From assembly GCF_026013475.1 (NCBI RefSeq), contig NZ_JAPDPH010000007.1, positions 19,109 to 83,108 on the forward strand: DNA of 64,000 nucleotides, given 5' to 3'. The position numbers and the translations under genes are program-made. Source of the DNA: Micromonospora yasonensis (GTDB taxonomy: Bacteria; Actinomycetota; Actinomycetes; Mycobacteriales; Micromonosporaceae). This document shows, one piece after another, positions 1 to 8,439 of the stretch (position 1 is the stretch's first letter; every line of letters begins with the position of its first letter). Below the pieces are notes generated by a model. That model had not been told where the DNA came from. It worked only from the letters and a program-made list of their open reading frames with translations, and did not search any database.

Positions 1-2559
1 CCGCCAGAAGGTGTGCATGAACCGGGCGTTGAGGGCGAAGGCCAGCAGCGCCGGTTCGCCCACCTCGCGGGCGATCTCCTCCGCCTCGGCCGCCGCCCGT
101 CGCCCCCGGTCGGTGGTGCTGCCGCGCAGTTCGAGGGCGAGGGTGCTGAGCAGCCGGCTGCGGCGTTCCGCCGGGTCGGCGGGGAGCGCGACGAGGGCGC
201 TCGCGGCGGCGGCGACGATCCGCCGGGACAGTTCCTCGTCGTCGTTGCGGGTCCAGACCGCCGGCACGTCGAAGGCGGCCAGCACGTCGGCGGTCAGCCC
301 GGGGTCGTCGAGCCGGTCCACGGTGGCGACGGCCTCGGCCCGCAGCCGCCGGGTCCGGTCGAGGTGGCCGGTGACGGCGAGGTTGCGGCCCCAGCCGATG
401 AGCGCGGCCAGTCGACCGCGTACGTCGTCGCCGCCGGCCCGGTCGTGGGCGGCGACGGCCTGCTGCCAGAGCCGGGCCGCCTCGTGGGGGCGGTAGCGGC
501 GCTCGGCCCGTGCCGCCGCGTCCCGGGCGTGGCGGGCGGCGCGGGTGGCGGCGGACCGACCGGTGGCCTGTCCGAAGTGGTGGGCGAGGGCGACGGCGTC
601 CTCCGGCCGCAGCCGCTCGAGCGCCGCCCCGACGGCGGCGTGCCAGCGGGCCCGGCGCGGTGCCGACACGTCGGTGTAGAGGGTGTCGCGGACCAAAATG
701 TGGCTGAACCGGGTGCCGTCCGGGGTGAGGAACCCGGCCTGTACGGCCCGGTCCACGGCGTCGAGCATGGCGTCCTCGCCGACGAGGGCGGCCAGCACGT
801 CCGCGTCGACGTCCCGGCCGATCACCGCGGCCTGCCGGAGCACCGTACGGGCCGGCTCGGGCAGTTGCGCCAGGCGGTGCCGGATGACGTCCCGCACGCC
901 GGCCGGGACGGTGTCCAGCGCGGCGGCGCCTGCCACGGCGAGCAGCCGGGCCAGTTCCCGGACGAAGAACGGGTTGCCGCTGCTGCGCCGGTGCAGCACG
1001 CGGACCGCGGCCGGGTCGGGCTGCATCCCGGCAACGGCCCGGACCAGGTCGGCGGTCTCGGCCTCGGACAGCCCGCCCAGATAGACCCGGACGGGTTCGG
1101 CGCCGGCGAGCCGGGCGAGCGCCGAGGTCAGCTCGGCGGTGATCCCGGTGGCCCGGTAGGTGCCGACCACCAGCACCGGTCCGGTCACCGGCGCGGGGCC
1201 GGTGACCAGGGCGGTCAGCAGGTCGAGGGTGTCCTCGTCGGCCCGGTGCAGGTCGTCGACGACCACCAGCACCGGGGCCTGCCGCGCCGCCCTGGTCAGC
1301 TGCCCGGCGGCGATCTCGTGCAGCCGGTACCGGGCCACGGCCGGCTCCTCGGCTGGCTCGGCGGGCGGCGCCCCGTGCGGGCCGGGCAGCGCGGCGGCGA
1401 TCTGCGTCCACGGCCAGGTGGCGGGACCGCCCTCGTACTCGGGCACCCGCCCCCACGCGCCGGTCCAGCCGGCCTCGACAAGTCGGTCGGTGAGCGCCTC
1501 GACGAACGCGGTCTTGCCGGCGCCCGCGTCCCCGGAGACCAGGGCGAGGGCCGGCCGGCCGTGCCGGGCCACCTCCTCGGCGAGCCCGGCCAACGCGGCC
1601 AGCTCGGCGCCGCGCCCGACGAAGGGCCGCCGGTGCCCGGGCTGCTCGGCGGCGGCGCCCACCCTGGGCAGCGGCCCCATGACGGGTCGGACGCGACGGC
1701 CCGGCGGCGGCTCGACGGCGGGGGCGACCGCCGATCCGGGCCGTCCGACCGCGGGCGGGGGCGCCAGGGGCGCGTCGAGGTGCGGAGCCTGGGCCAGGAT
1801 GTCGGCCTCGAGCCGGCGCAACCCCGGGCCGGGGTCCACCCCGAGTTCCGCCACCAGCACCTCCCGGGCCCGCCGCAGCGCGGCCAACGCGTCGCCCTGC
1901 CGGCCCGTCCGGTAGAGGGCGACGGCGAGCAACTGCCACGCCTCCTCCCGGAACGGGTGGTTGGCGGTGTGGGCGCGCAGATCGGAGGCGGCCTCGGCAC
2001 CGCGGCCCAGCGCCAGCAGCGCCTCGGCCCGCCGTTCGACCGCCAGCGTCCGCAGCTCGTCCAGCCGGTCGATCTCCGCCCGTGCCCAGGGCGCGTCGAC
2101 GAACTCGGCGTACGCGGGTCCGCGCCAGAGGGCGAGCGCGTCGTCCAGCGCGGCGAGCGACCGCTCGTCCCGCCCGGCCACCCGCAGTTCGCCCGCCTCG
2201 CCGAGCGCCGCCTCGAACCGGCCGGCGTCGACCGTTTCGGGGGCGGCGTGCAGCGCGTACCCGGGTGGGGCGGTGACCAGCAGTCGGGCCGGCTGCCGCG
2301 GCGGCCGGTCGGGTTCCAGGGCCCGGCGTAGGTCCGCGACGAAGGTCCGGACGGCCGCGACCGCGCCCTCCGGCGGCTCGGCCCAGAGGTCGCCGACGAG
2401 CCGGTCGACCGGCACCACCCGGCCCCGGGCGACCAGCAGGCGCGCCAGCACCGCGCGCGGCCGGGTGCCCTTCAGCGGCACGGGGCCCCGGTCGTCGGCG
2501 GCCACCACCGGCCCGAGCACGCCGAAGGTCACCCTGGGTGCGCTCGGCCGGCTGGTCAC
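1..2559 (-). CDS. AfsR/SARP-like regulator: winged helix, BTAD and AAA ATPase (3' end outside window)
   Basis: Large transcriptional regulator read from a GTG at 2559 leftwards off the window; 853 codons are visible without a stop. Residues about 15-100 form an OmpR-like winged helix (PLKGTRPRAVLARLLVARG followed by VPVDRLVGDLW). Residues about 100-245 are a bacterial transcriptional activation domain with helical repeats (DPGPGLRRLEADIL). A P-loop ATPase follows, with Walker A GDAGAGKT near residue 341 and Walker B VLVVVDDLHRAD near 430, then a helical TPR-like region. This is the architecture of AfsR/LuxR-large regulators that control secondary metabolism or stress genes. The GTG start is chosen because no earlier in-frame start precedes the conserved FGVLGP strand. 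Neighbours give no clear target. The family call is strong; the regulated pathway is unknown. Confidence 0.9.
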   Translation of the reverse strand, partial: MTSRPSAPRVTFGVLGPVVAADDRGPVPLKGTRPRAVLARLLVARGRVVPVDRLVGDLWAEPPEGAVAAVRTFVADLRRALEPDRPPRQPARLLVTAPPGYALHAAPETVDAGRFEAALGEAGELRVAGRDERSLAALDDALALWRGPAYAEFVDAPWARAEIDRLDELRTLAVERRAEALLALGRGAEAASDLRAHTANHPFREEAWQLLAVALYRTGRQGDALAALRRAREVLVAELGVDPGPGLRRLEADILAQAPHLDAPLAPPPAVGRPGSAVAPAVEPPPGRRVRPVMGPLPRVGAAAEQPGHRRPFVGRGAELAALAGLAEEVARHGRPALALVSGDAGAGKTAFVEALTDRLVEAGWTGAWGRVPEYEGGPATWPWTQIAAALPGPHGAPPAEPAEEPAVARYRLHEIAAGQLTRAARQAPVLVVVDDLHRADEDTLDLLTALVTGPAPVTGPVLVVGTYRATGITAELTSALARLAGAEPVRVYLGGLSEAETADLVRAVAGMQPDPAAVRVLHRRSSGNPFFVRELARLLAVAGAAALDTVPAGVRDVIRHRLAQLPEPARTVLRQAAVIGRDVDADVLAALVGEDAMLDAVDRAVQAGFLTPDGTRFSHILVRDTLYTDVSAPRRARWHAAVGAALERLRPEDAVALAHHFGQATGRSAATRAARHARDAAARAERRYRPHEAARLWQQAVAAHDRAGGDDVRGRLAALIGWGRNLAVTGHLDRTRRLRAEAVATVDRLDDPGLTADVLAAFDVPAVWTRNDDEELSRRIVAAAASALVALPADPAERRSRLLSTLALELRGSTTDRGRRAAAEAEEIAREVGEPALLAFALNARFMHTFWR

Positions 2560-2691
2560 GTCGACCACTCTAGGCAGGCCCCGGCCGGCGGACCGGCGCT
2601 CCGGCCAGGGCACTCATCCGACACTGATCCGCTGCTCATCCGCCCCGGTCATGGTCGACCCGGACCAGACGACACCCGGAGAGGACCTCTC

Positions 2692-3570
2692 GTGACACCG
2701 ATGATCCCTGGATTCGACCAACACCGCGTCCCCGTCGCCGACGGCGTCACCCTGCACGCCGCGGTCGGCGGCACCGGCCGCCCGATCGTGCTGCTGCACG
2801 GGTTCCCGCAGACCCACCTGATGTGGCGGCACGTCGCCGCCGATCTGGCCGCCGATCACACCGTGATCTGCCCGGACCTGCGGGGCTACGGGGCCAGCGA
2901 CAAGCCCGTCGACACGGACGGCACGGCCTACGCGAAGCGCACCATGGCCGCCGATGTGGTGGCCCTCGCCCGGGCGCTGGGGCACGAGCGGTTCGCCCTG
3001 GCCGGGCACGACCGGGGCGCCCTGGTGGCCATCCGCGCCGGCCTGGACCACCCGGACGTGGTCACCCACCTGGCCTCGCTGGACGTGCTGCCCACCCTCG
3101 ACATGTGGGAGGTCATGCACGGGGTGACCGCCGCCGTCGGATTCCACCTCTACCTGATGGCGCAGCCGCCCGGCCTGCCCGAGCAGCTGATCGGGGCCGC
3201 CCCGGACGCCTTCTTCGGCTACTTCCTGGACCTCTGGGCCGGTGACCCGGACGCGATCCCCGCCGACGTCCGGGCCGCCTACCTGCGGGCCTGCCGGGCG
3301 GCGGTGCCCTCGATCGTCGCCGACTACCGGGCGTCGGCCGGCGTCGACGTCGAGCACGACCGGGCCGACCGGGCGGCGGGGAATCGGCTGCGCATGCCGG
3401 TGACCGTGCTCCAGCAGGACTGGGGATCGGCGCTGGGCTTCGACGCGGCGGCGCTCTGGCGGGCCTGGGCCACGGACCTGCGGCACGTGCCGGTCCCGTA
3501 CGGGCACTTCATGGCGGAGGAAGCTCCGGCCGAGGTGGTGAAGGAGCTGCGCGCGTTGCTGGCCCGGTGA
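2692..3570 (+). CDS. Alpha/beta hydrolase, haloacetate dehalogenase/epoxide hydrolase-like
   Basis: A 292-residue alpha/beta-hydrolase-fold enzyme. The oxyanion motif HGFP is at residue 37, the DLRGYGASDKP strand at 62, and the nucleophile elbow GHDRG places an aspartate at residue 107. The likely catalytic histidine is H272 in PYGHFMAEE. An aspartate nucleophile with GHDRG is typical of fluoroacetate/haloacetate dehalogenases and epoxide hydrolases, which form an ester intermediate resolved by water. Dehalogenases of this type usually carry a second arginine three residues after the DR pair; here that position is leucine (DRGAL), so dehalogenase activity is uncertain. The gene starts 132 bp from the divergent AfsR-like gene, and no partner enzyme adjoins it. 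Likely a cytoplasmic monomeric or dimeric enzyme. Confidence 0.85.
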   Translation: MTPMIPGFDQHRVPVADGVTLHAAVGGTGRPIVLLHGFPQTHLMWRHVAADLAADHTVICPDLRGYGASDKPVDTDGTAYAKRTMAADVVALARALGHERFALAGHDRGALVAIRAGLDHPDVVTHLASLDVLPTLDMWEVMHGVTAAVGFHLYLMAQPPGLPEQLIGAAPDAFFGYFLDLWAGDPDAIPADVRAAYLRACRAAVPSIVADYRASAGVDVEHDRADRAAGNRLRMPVTVLQQDWGSALGFDAAALWRAWATDLRHVPVPYGHFMAEEAPAEVVKELRALLAR

Positions 3571-3650
3571 GCAACCGCGTTGACGGGTGCCGGGGGGAGA
3601 CGGGCCGCACCTCCGGCACCGGGCACCGCCACCCGTCCCGGGAGTCCCGC

Positions 3651-3957
3651 GTGCCCGCGTACCGTCTCTTCCTCGTCCTCAGCGGCGTCGGCGCTGCTGG
3701 CCGCGAACGTGGTCTGGGCGGTCGGCGCGGTCTGCGTCGACGGCGCGTTGGAGGCCTGGGCCGCCGACGAGATCGGGGTGGCGCGGGTCGGCCGGGCGTT
3801 CGTCCGGGCCGGGCAGCTCGCCCAGGTGGGCACCGTGCTCGGCGCCGGCGTCTTCCTGGTCCCGGTGCTCTGGTTCGCGCTCGCCGCCCGGCGTTCCGCG
3901 GCAACGGTCCACATGGCAATCCCGGACCGCACCCGCGTCGCGCAACCGGCGCCCTGA
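3651..3957 (+). pseudogene. Remnant of an MFS transporter
   Basis: Three blocks typical of a DHA3-like MFS drug exporter are compressed into about 100 codons. YRLFLVLSG is the usual first transmembrane start and follows a GTG at 3651. A block around VWAVGAVCVDGALEAWAADE then matches the helix 4/loop region. A C-terminal tail resembles the IPDR/MPE-type end motif. The first block is in a different frame from the second, so the reading frame is broken as well as most helices deleted. A working transporter of this family is about 400 residues. The annotation rests on motif memory rather than a search. No expression signal is evident. Confidence 0.6.
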
Positions 3958-4035
3958 GGGTCTTGCCCTGGACCTTGAGGCATGTCAATATTTGATCACT
4001 TTGCGTGTGTCTCTGACTTCGGGGGGTTGATCGAC

Positions 4036-4410
4036 GTGCGGAAGATTTCCTCGATCGCGGCGGCGGCCACACTGGCCGTCGGCTGCACGGGTGTCGCGGT
4101 GGTCAGCGCGGCGGCGCCGGCAAGTGCCACCTGCAGCCACTACCACGAGAACGTCGACACCAAATTCGGCCAGCTCTTCAACGCCAGCAACGTCAACATC
4201 CGCACCGGCCCGCACACGAGCTGCCCCTCCCTGGGCTACGGGCAGTTCAGCCACAGCGTGGACTTCCACTGCTTCACCAACGGCGACCGGGTGAGCGCGA
4301 ACGGCCACACCACCTACACCTGGACCTACCTGAAGGACACCACGACCGGGGTGTCCGGCTGGGTCGCCGACGCCCTGCTGGACGGCCTCGGCAGCGGCAT
4401 CGCCTGCTGA
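4036..4410 (+). CDS. Small secreted protein with SH3-like domain
   Basis: A 124-residue exported protein. A basic N-terminus (VRKISS), a hydrophobic core and an AxA-type cleavage region (SAAAPASATC) make a Sec signal peptide over residues 1-33. The mature part contains the pattern NASNVNIRTGPHTSCPSLGYG and ends WVADALLDG, which is the bacterial SH3 (SH3_3) repeat used for peptidoglycan or protein binding. Four or more cysteines in the mature part suggest extracellular disulfides. The GTG start is preferred over an ATG 54 bp upstream because a GGGGGG ribosome site sits about 10 bases before it and it gives a normal signal peptide. It could be a cell-wall-associated binding protein; its ligand is unknown. 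Confidence 0.8.
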   Translation: MRKISSIAAAATLAVGCTGVAVVSAAAPASATCSHYHENVDTKFGQLFNASNVNIRTGPHTSCPSLGYGQFSHSVDFHCFTNGDRVSANGHTTYTWTYLKDTTTGVSGWVADALLDGLGSGIAC

Positions 4411-4453
4411 CCGTCCCCGCGCCGGCCGCGACGAGCGGGCAGGATGGCTCGAC

Positions 4454-5422
4454 ATGGACACCATCGAGCCGATCCTGTACCCGCCGATCGAGCCGTACGC
4501 CACGCATCGGGTGGCCGTCGGCGACGGCCACGAGCTGTACGTGGAGGAGGTGGGCCGGCCGGACGGCGTGCCGGTGGTCTTCCTGCACGGCGGCCCCGGC
4601 GGCGGCCTCGTGCCAGCGGCCCGGCGGTTCTTCGACCCGGACCGCTACCGCGTGGTGCTGTTCGACCAGCGGGGCGCGGGCCGGAGCACGCCGGCGGGTG
4701 GCCTGCGCGGCAACACCACCTGGCACCTGGTCGACGACATGGAGGTGATCCGCGAGCGGCTCGGGGTCGACTCGTGGCTGGTGTTCGGCGGGTCGTGGGG
4801 CGTCACCCTCGGCCTGGCGTACGCGCAGACCCACCCCACCCGGGTCACCGGCCTGATCCTGCGCGGCGTCCTGCTCATGCGCCGCACCGAGCGGGACTGG
4901 TTCTACCAGGGCGGCCTGCGCCACCTCCAGCCGGACGAGTGGGACCGGTTCGTCGCGCCGATCCCGGAGCCGGAGCGGGACGACGTGCTGGCCGCGTACC
5001 ACCGGCGGTTGCACGGACCGGACGAGGCGGAGGCGCGGGCCTGCGCGGCGGCGTGGGGCCGGTGGGAGGCGGTGAACTCCTCGCTGGTGCCGGACGCCGG
5101 CCTGCTCGCGCACTTCACCGCCGACGCGCACGCCCTGCCGATCGCCCGGATCCTCTCCCACTACGTCTGGCACGGCGGCTTCCTCAGCGCAGACACGCAA
5201 CTCCTCGACGGGGTGGACCGGATCCGCCACCTGCCCGCCGTCATCATCAACGGCCGCTACGACCTGTGCTGCCCAACCGTGTCCGCGTACGACCTGGCGC
5301 GGCGCTGGCCGGAGGCGGAGCTGCGGATCGTGCCGGACGCCGGGCACTCGGCGGCGGAGCCGGGCATCGCCCGGGAACTGCTACGCGCCACCGACGAGTT
5401 CGCCGTCCGGCTCGCCGGCTGA
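4454..5422 (+). CDS. pip: Prolyl aminopeptidase (proline iminopeptidase)
   Basis: A 322-residue S33-family serine peptidase that releases N-terminal proline from peptides (EC 3.4.11.5). Evidence: the oxyanion motif HGGPGGG at residues 45-51, DQRGAGRSTP at 71-80 (the diagnostic proline iminopeptidase box), the nucleophile elbow GGSWG with Ser114, Asp270 in NGRYD, and His298 in DAGHSA. Length and order are full for the family. The last 42 bases overlap the 3' end of the convergent nucleotidyltransferase gene, so the two transcripts are antisense there. Cytoplasmic; probably a housekeeping peptide-turnover enzyme. Confidence 0.93.
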   Translation: MDTIEPILYPPIEPYATHRVAVGDGHELYVEEVGRPDGVPVVFLHGGPGGGLVPAARRFFDPDRYRVVLFDQRGAGRSTPAGGLRGNTTWHLVDDMEVIRERLGVDSWLVFGGSWGVTLGLAYAQTHPTRVTGLILRGVLLMRRTERDWFYQGGLRHLQPDEWDRFVAPIPEPERDDVLAAYHRRLHGPDEAEARACAAAWGRWEAVNSSLVPDAGLLAHFTADAHALPIARILSHYVWHGGFLSADTQLLDGVDRIRHLPAVIINGRYDLCCPTVSAYDLARRWPEAELRIVPDAGHSAAEPGIARELLRATDEFAVRLAG

Positions 5423-6220
5423 GCGAGCCGGCGCTCCGCTCAGTTGCTGGACGCTGTGCTCTGCGGCCAGCAGCGCGCGAATCGCGTCGCCGATCACCGG
5501 GTCCACCGGGAAGCGCGCCGCCAACCACTCCAGGGTCACCCGGGCCGCCTCGCGGTTGCGCTGGTAGCCGGGCACCATCTCCGCCAGCGGCAGCACCTCC
5601 GGCGGGTACGCCCGCTCCACCCGGCGGCTGGGGTCGAACGGGTCCCGCCGGTGCGCGGTCGCCTCGGGGGCGGTCAGCCGGAGCAGCGCGAGCACCCGGT
5701 CCACCGCGTACGACTGGATGAACCGCGACGCGGTGAGCCGCTCCCCGCGCAGCTCGCGGTGCAGGCCGACGTAGAGGTTGGTCAGCGCCTCGTTGAGGTG
5801 GAACTCGACGGTGTCGTACGGCGTGCCGGGCCGGGGTGGCGGACCGGACTCGGCCAGGCCGGCGGGCGCGTCGGGGCGCTGCCACACCACCCGGGCGCCG
5901 GTGAACGGCAGCCGGGCCAACTCGTCGACCGTGAAGACCGCGTACTCGACGAAGATGCCGTCGGCGTAGAGCGCCTTGCGTCCGTTCCGCTCGTTGCGGA
6001 AGCTGTACGCCACCGGGCAGGGCACCGCCAGCCAGTCGACCGAGTCGACGTACCGGGCCACCGCCCCGTCCCGCACGACGAGGAAGAAGTCCAGGTCGGA
6101 GTGGGCGTCGAGGCGGTCGTGCTCGGCACCGGCGGACCCGAGGCCGAGCAGCGCCAGGGTGTCCGGCCGGGCGGCGAGGTGGACGGCGAGGTCGTCGAGT
6201 CGACGCAGCATCGGGTGCAT
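5381..6220 (-). CDS. Nucleotidyltransferase-fold protein
   Basis: A 279-residue protein with a pol-beta-type nucleotidyltransferase signature: GLGSAG near residue 28 and the metal-binding DLDF dyad Asp42/Asp44 in HSDLDFFLV. This matches lincosamide/aminoglycoside-type nucleotidyltransferases and their uncharacterised relatives. The C-terminal half is helical and would form the substrate pocket. No partner antitoxin (HEPN) gene adjoins it, which argues against an MNT/HEPN toxin pair. The ATG at 6220 is the first good start after an upstream gap. The gene converges on and overlaps pip by 42 bp. The fold is clear; the substrate is unknown and antibiotic modification is only a possibility. Confidence 0.75.
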   Translation of the reverse strand: MHPMLRRLDDLAVHLAARPDTLALLGLGSAGAEHDRLDAHSDLDFFLVVRDGAVARYVDSVDWLAVPCPVAYSFRNERNGRKALYADGIFVEYAVFTVDELARLPFTGARVVWQRPDAPAGLAESGPPPRPGTPYDTVEFHLNEALTNLYVGLHRELRGERLTASRFIQSYAVDRVLALLRLTAPEATAHRRDPFDPSRRVERAYPPEVLPLAEMVPGYQRNREAARVTLEWLAARFPVDPVIGDAIRALLAAEHSVQQLSGAPARSAGEPDGELVGGA

Positions 6221-6422
6221 CCGTCGTCCCTTCCGTGAAGAGTCGACGTTTCAGCCCGTACGGCCCTGCACCGCCGCCGGGGTCGCGACACCGATGCGGC
6301 CCATTCTGCCCCGTGCGGGCGTCTGGTTCACCCCTGCTCGGCCCGTAGCGGTCGGGTTTCCGTCGTCCGGGCGCCCCCTCGTGATCTACCCAGCCACCAC
6401 CGCCGGTGGCAGGATCATCCGC

Positions 6423-7256
6423 GTGACGGGTTCGCTGTTCGCGGTCAGTGATCTCCACGTGTCGTACGAGGAGAACCGTAGGGTGGTCGACCGCCTGCAG
6501 CCGGAGTCGGCGGACGACTGGCTGATCGTGGCCGGTGACGTGGCCGAACTGTTCGGCGCGGTCGAGGAGACGTTGCGGCTGCTCCGCGACCGGTTCGCCC
6601 AGGTGATCTGGGCGCCGGGCAACCACGAGCTGTGGACGCACCCGTCCGACCCGGTGACCCTGCGCGGGCAGGAGCGCTACGCGGCGCTGGTGGCGATGTG
6701 CCGTGACCTCGGCGTGCTGACCCCGGAGGACGACTTCCCGGTCTGGCAGTCGGAGGACGGGCCGGTGGTGGTGGCCCCGCTGTTCCAGCTCTACGACTAC
6801 TCGTTCCGCGCGCCGGGCACCAGCAGCAAGGAGGAGTCGCTACGCCGGGCGTACGACGCCGGGGTGGTGTGCACCGACGAGGTGCTGCTGCACCCGGACC
6901 CGTACCCGGACCGGGAGTCCTGGTGCTGGGCGCGGCTGGCCGAGACCGAACGCCGGCTCGCCGCCGTCGACCCGGCCCTGCCGACCGTCCTGGTCAGCCA
7001 CTGGCCATTGGTGCGCCAGCCCACCGAGGTCCTCTGGTACCCGGAGTTCGCCCAGTGGTGCGGCACCGAGCGCACCGCCGACTGGCACGTCCGGCACCGG
7101 GCGGTCGCCGCCGTCTACGGGCACCTGCACATCCCCCGCACCACGGAGTACGACGGGGTGCGCTTCGAGGAGGTGTCGCTGGGCTACCCGCGCGAGTGGC
7201 GCAGAAGGGGCGACGAGCCTCAGCCCATGCGCCGGATCCTGGGCGGCAAGCAGTGA
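6423..7256 (+). CDS. Calcineurin-like metallophosphoesterase
   Basis: A 277-residue phosphoesterase with the full set of metal ligands: SDLH (D10, H12), GDVAE (D39), GNHE (N67, H68), SHWP and the final GHLH. The GTG at 6423 is chosen because the conserved strand FAVSDLH begins five residues later; an in-frame GTG at 6381 is possible. The stop codon overlaps the GTG start of the phosphopantetheinyl transferase (GTGA), so the two are translationally coupled. I remember this pair as conserved in actinomycetes, which suggests the esterase may act on pantetheine phosphates or a carrier-protein-linked phosphodiester. That link is inference from context. Confidence 0.88.
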   Translation: MTGSLFAVSDLHVSYEENRRVVDRLQPESADDWLIVAGDVAELFGAVEETLRLLRDRFAQVIWAPGNHELWTHPSDPVTLRGQERYAALVAMCRDLGVLTPEDDFPVWQSEDGPVVVAPLFQLYDYSFRAPGTSSKEESLRRAYDAGVVCTDEVLLHPDPYPDRESWCWARLAETERRLAAVDPALPTVLVSHWPLVRQPTEVLWYPEFAQWCGTERTADWHVRHRAVAAVYGHLHIPRTTEYDGVRFEEVSLGYPREWRRRGDEPQPMRRILGGKQ

Positions 7257-7912
7257 TCGAGACCCTGCTGCCCCCGGCCGTCGTGACGGTCCACGCCTTC
7301 TCCGACATCCCCGGCGAGGCCCCGTACCCGGGCGAGGAGGACCTGGTCGCCAAGGCCGTGGAGATTCGCCGCCGCGAGTTCGTCACCGCCCGCCGCTGCG
7401 CCCGCGAGGCGCTGGGCAAGCTGGGCCACGCCCCGGCTCCGATCCGCTCCGGCCCTCGCCGGGAGCCGGTGTGGCCGGCCGGGGTGGTCGGCAGCATCAC
7501 CCACTGCGCCGGCTACCGGGCGGCGGCGGTCGCCCGGGACACCGACCTGGCCGCCGTCGGCATCGACGCGGAACCGCACGACATCCTCCCCGAGGGGGTG
7601 GGTGCGGCGGTGACCGTCCGCGGCGAGCCGGAGCTGCTGCGCCGGCTCGGCCGGGGGAACCCGACCGTCCACTGGGGTCGGCTGCTGTTCAGCGCCAAGG
7701 AGTCGGTCTACAAGGCGTGGTACCCGCTGACCGGGCGCTGGCTCGGCTTCGAGGACGCCGAGCTGTCCATCGACCCCGCCGCCGGGACCTTCACCGCCCG
7801 GGTGCTGGTCGACGGCACCCGCGCCGACGGCGGGCCGCCGCTGACCGAGCTGCACGGCCGCTGGCTGGTCGCCCGCGGCCTGATCGTCACGGCCGTGACC
7901 GTGCCCTGTTGA
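7253..7912 (+). CDS. 4'-phosphopantetheinyl transferase, EntD/Sfp superfamily
   Basis: A 219-residue enzyme that moves phosphopantetheine from CoA to acyl or peptidyl carrier proteins, converting polyketide and nonribosomal peptide synthases to the holo form. Visible motifs: RRREFVTARRCAREAL near residue 40, GSITHC at 80, the magnesium site VGIDAEP (D105, E107), and FSAKESVYKAWYPL with E150 and K154. This set matches EntD-type transferases used for siderophore or antibiotic synthases. The GTG start overlaps the preceding stop codon by four bases. No carrier protein lies nearby, so it probably acts in trans on clusters elsewhere in the chromosome. Confidence 0.93.
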   Translation: MIETLLPPAVVTVHAFSDIPGEAPYPGEEDLVAKAVEIRRREFVTARRCAREALGKLGHAPAPIRSGPRREPVWPAGVVGSITHCAGYRAAAVARDTDLAAVGIDAEPHDILPEGVGAAVTVRGEPELLRRLGRGNPTVHWGRLLFSAKESVYKAWYPLTGRWLGFEDAELSIDPAAGTFTARVLVDGTRADGGPPLTELHGRWLVARGLIVTAVTVPC

Positions 7913-8436
7913 CCGACCCCCTGTCCAGGCGGGCGTCCAGTCGCCGTCAGGAGCTCTGCCAGGTCGGCGGCCGGGCTACGGCGTTGGGGGGGGCGGAGGA
8001 TCCGCGCGTCGCGGCGGCGCTGGCCCACACCGGCTGGCAGGGGCGGCTACGGCCCACCACCTGCCACCTGTGCTCCTGCTACACCACCCTGTACGTCCAG
8101 GTCACACCGGACGGCGGCGCGGTCTGGTCACCGCAGAACACGCCGCCGAGCTGGCTGCCGCGCTCCACCGAGGACCCGCCCACGCTGCTGCCTGCCGTCG
8201 GGCCGCGCCGAGCCACGCCCTACCAGGCCAGCGCCTGGCACGAGGGCGGGTCAACGCTCGGCGGCCACCCGCAGTGGATCCAGGACGCGGAGCACGTCGG
8301 CTGCCCGGCGTGCGGGGAGCCGATGGACTACGTCGGCCTCGTCGGCGGCGCCGACCTCGACTTCGGCGAAGGCGCCTACTACCTCCACCTGCACGCGCCG
8401 TGCGGCCTCGCCGCCGTCAACTACCAGCAGAGTTGA
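7909..8436 (+). CDS. Cysteine-containing protein, possibly a 5'-truncated remnant
   Basis: Up to 175 residues in one open frame, with a possible TTG start overlapping the previous stop. The conserved-looking part begins near residue 50: CHLCSC, a central WSPQNTPP, then GGHPQWIQD and CPACGEP near the end. I recall this C-terminal pattern from longer actinobacterial proteins of about 350-400 residues. The first 45 codons here are low in any recognisable pattern and include a run of eight G at about 7985, so the gene may have lost its N-terminus or be frameshifted there. CxxC pairs suggest zinc binding. Function unknown. Confidence 0.5.
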   Translation: MTDPLSRRASSRRQELCQVGGRATALGGAEDPRVAAALAHTGWQGRLRPTTCHLCSCYTTLYVQVTPDGGAVWSPQNTPPSWLPRSTEDPPTLLPAVGPRRATPYQASAWHEGGSTLGGHPQWIQDAEHVGCPACGEPMDYVGLVGGADLDFGEGAYYLHLHAPCGLAAVNYQQS

Positions 8437-8439
8437 CAG

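Noticed and set aside
13..2331. 772-codon open frame on the plus strand
   Set aside because: It is antisense to the AfsR-like gene. Composition is typical of a high-GC shadow frame and no domain is seen; the minus strand carries clear Walker and BTAD motifs.
5381..6220. MNT/HEPN toxin-antitoxin pair
   Set aside because: The nucleotidyltransferase has no adjacent HEPN gene and is longer than the MNT antitoxins.
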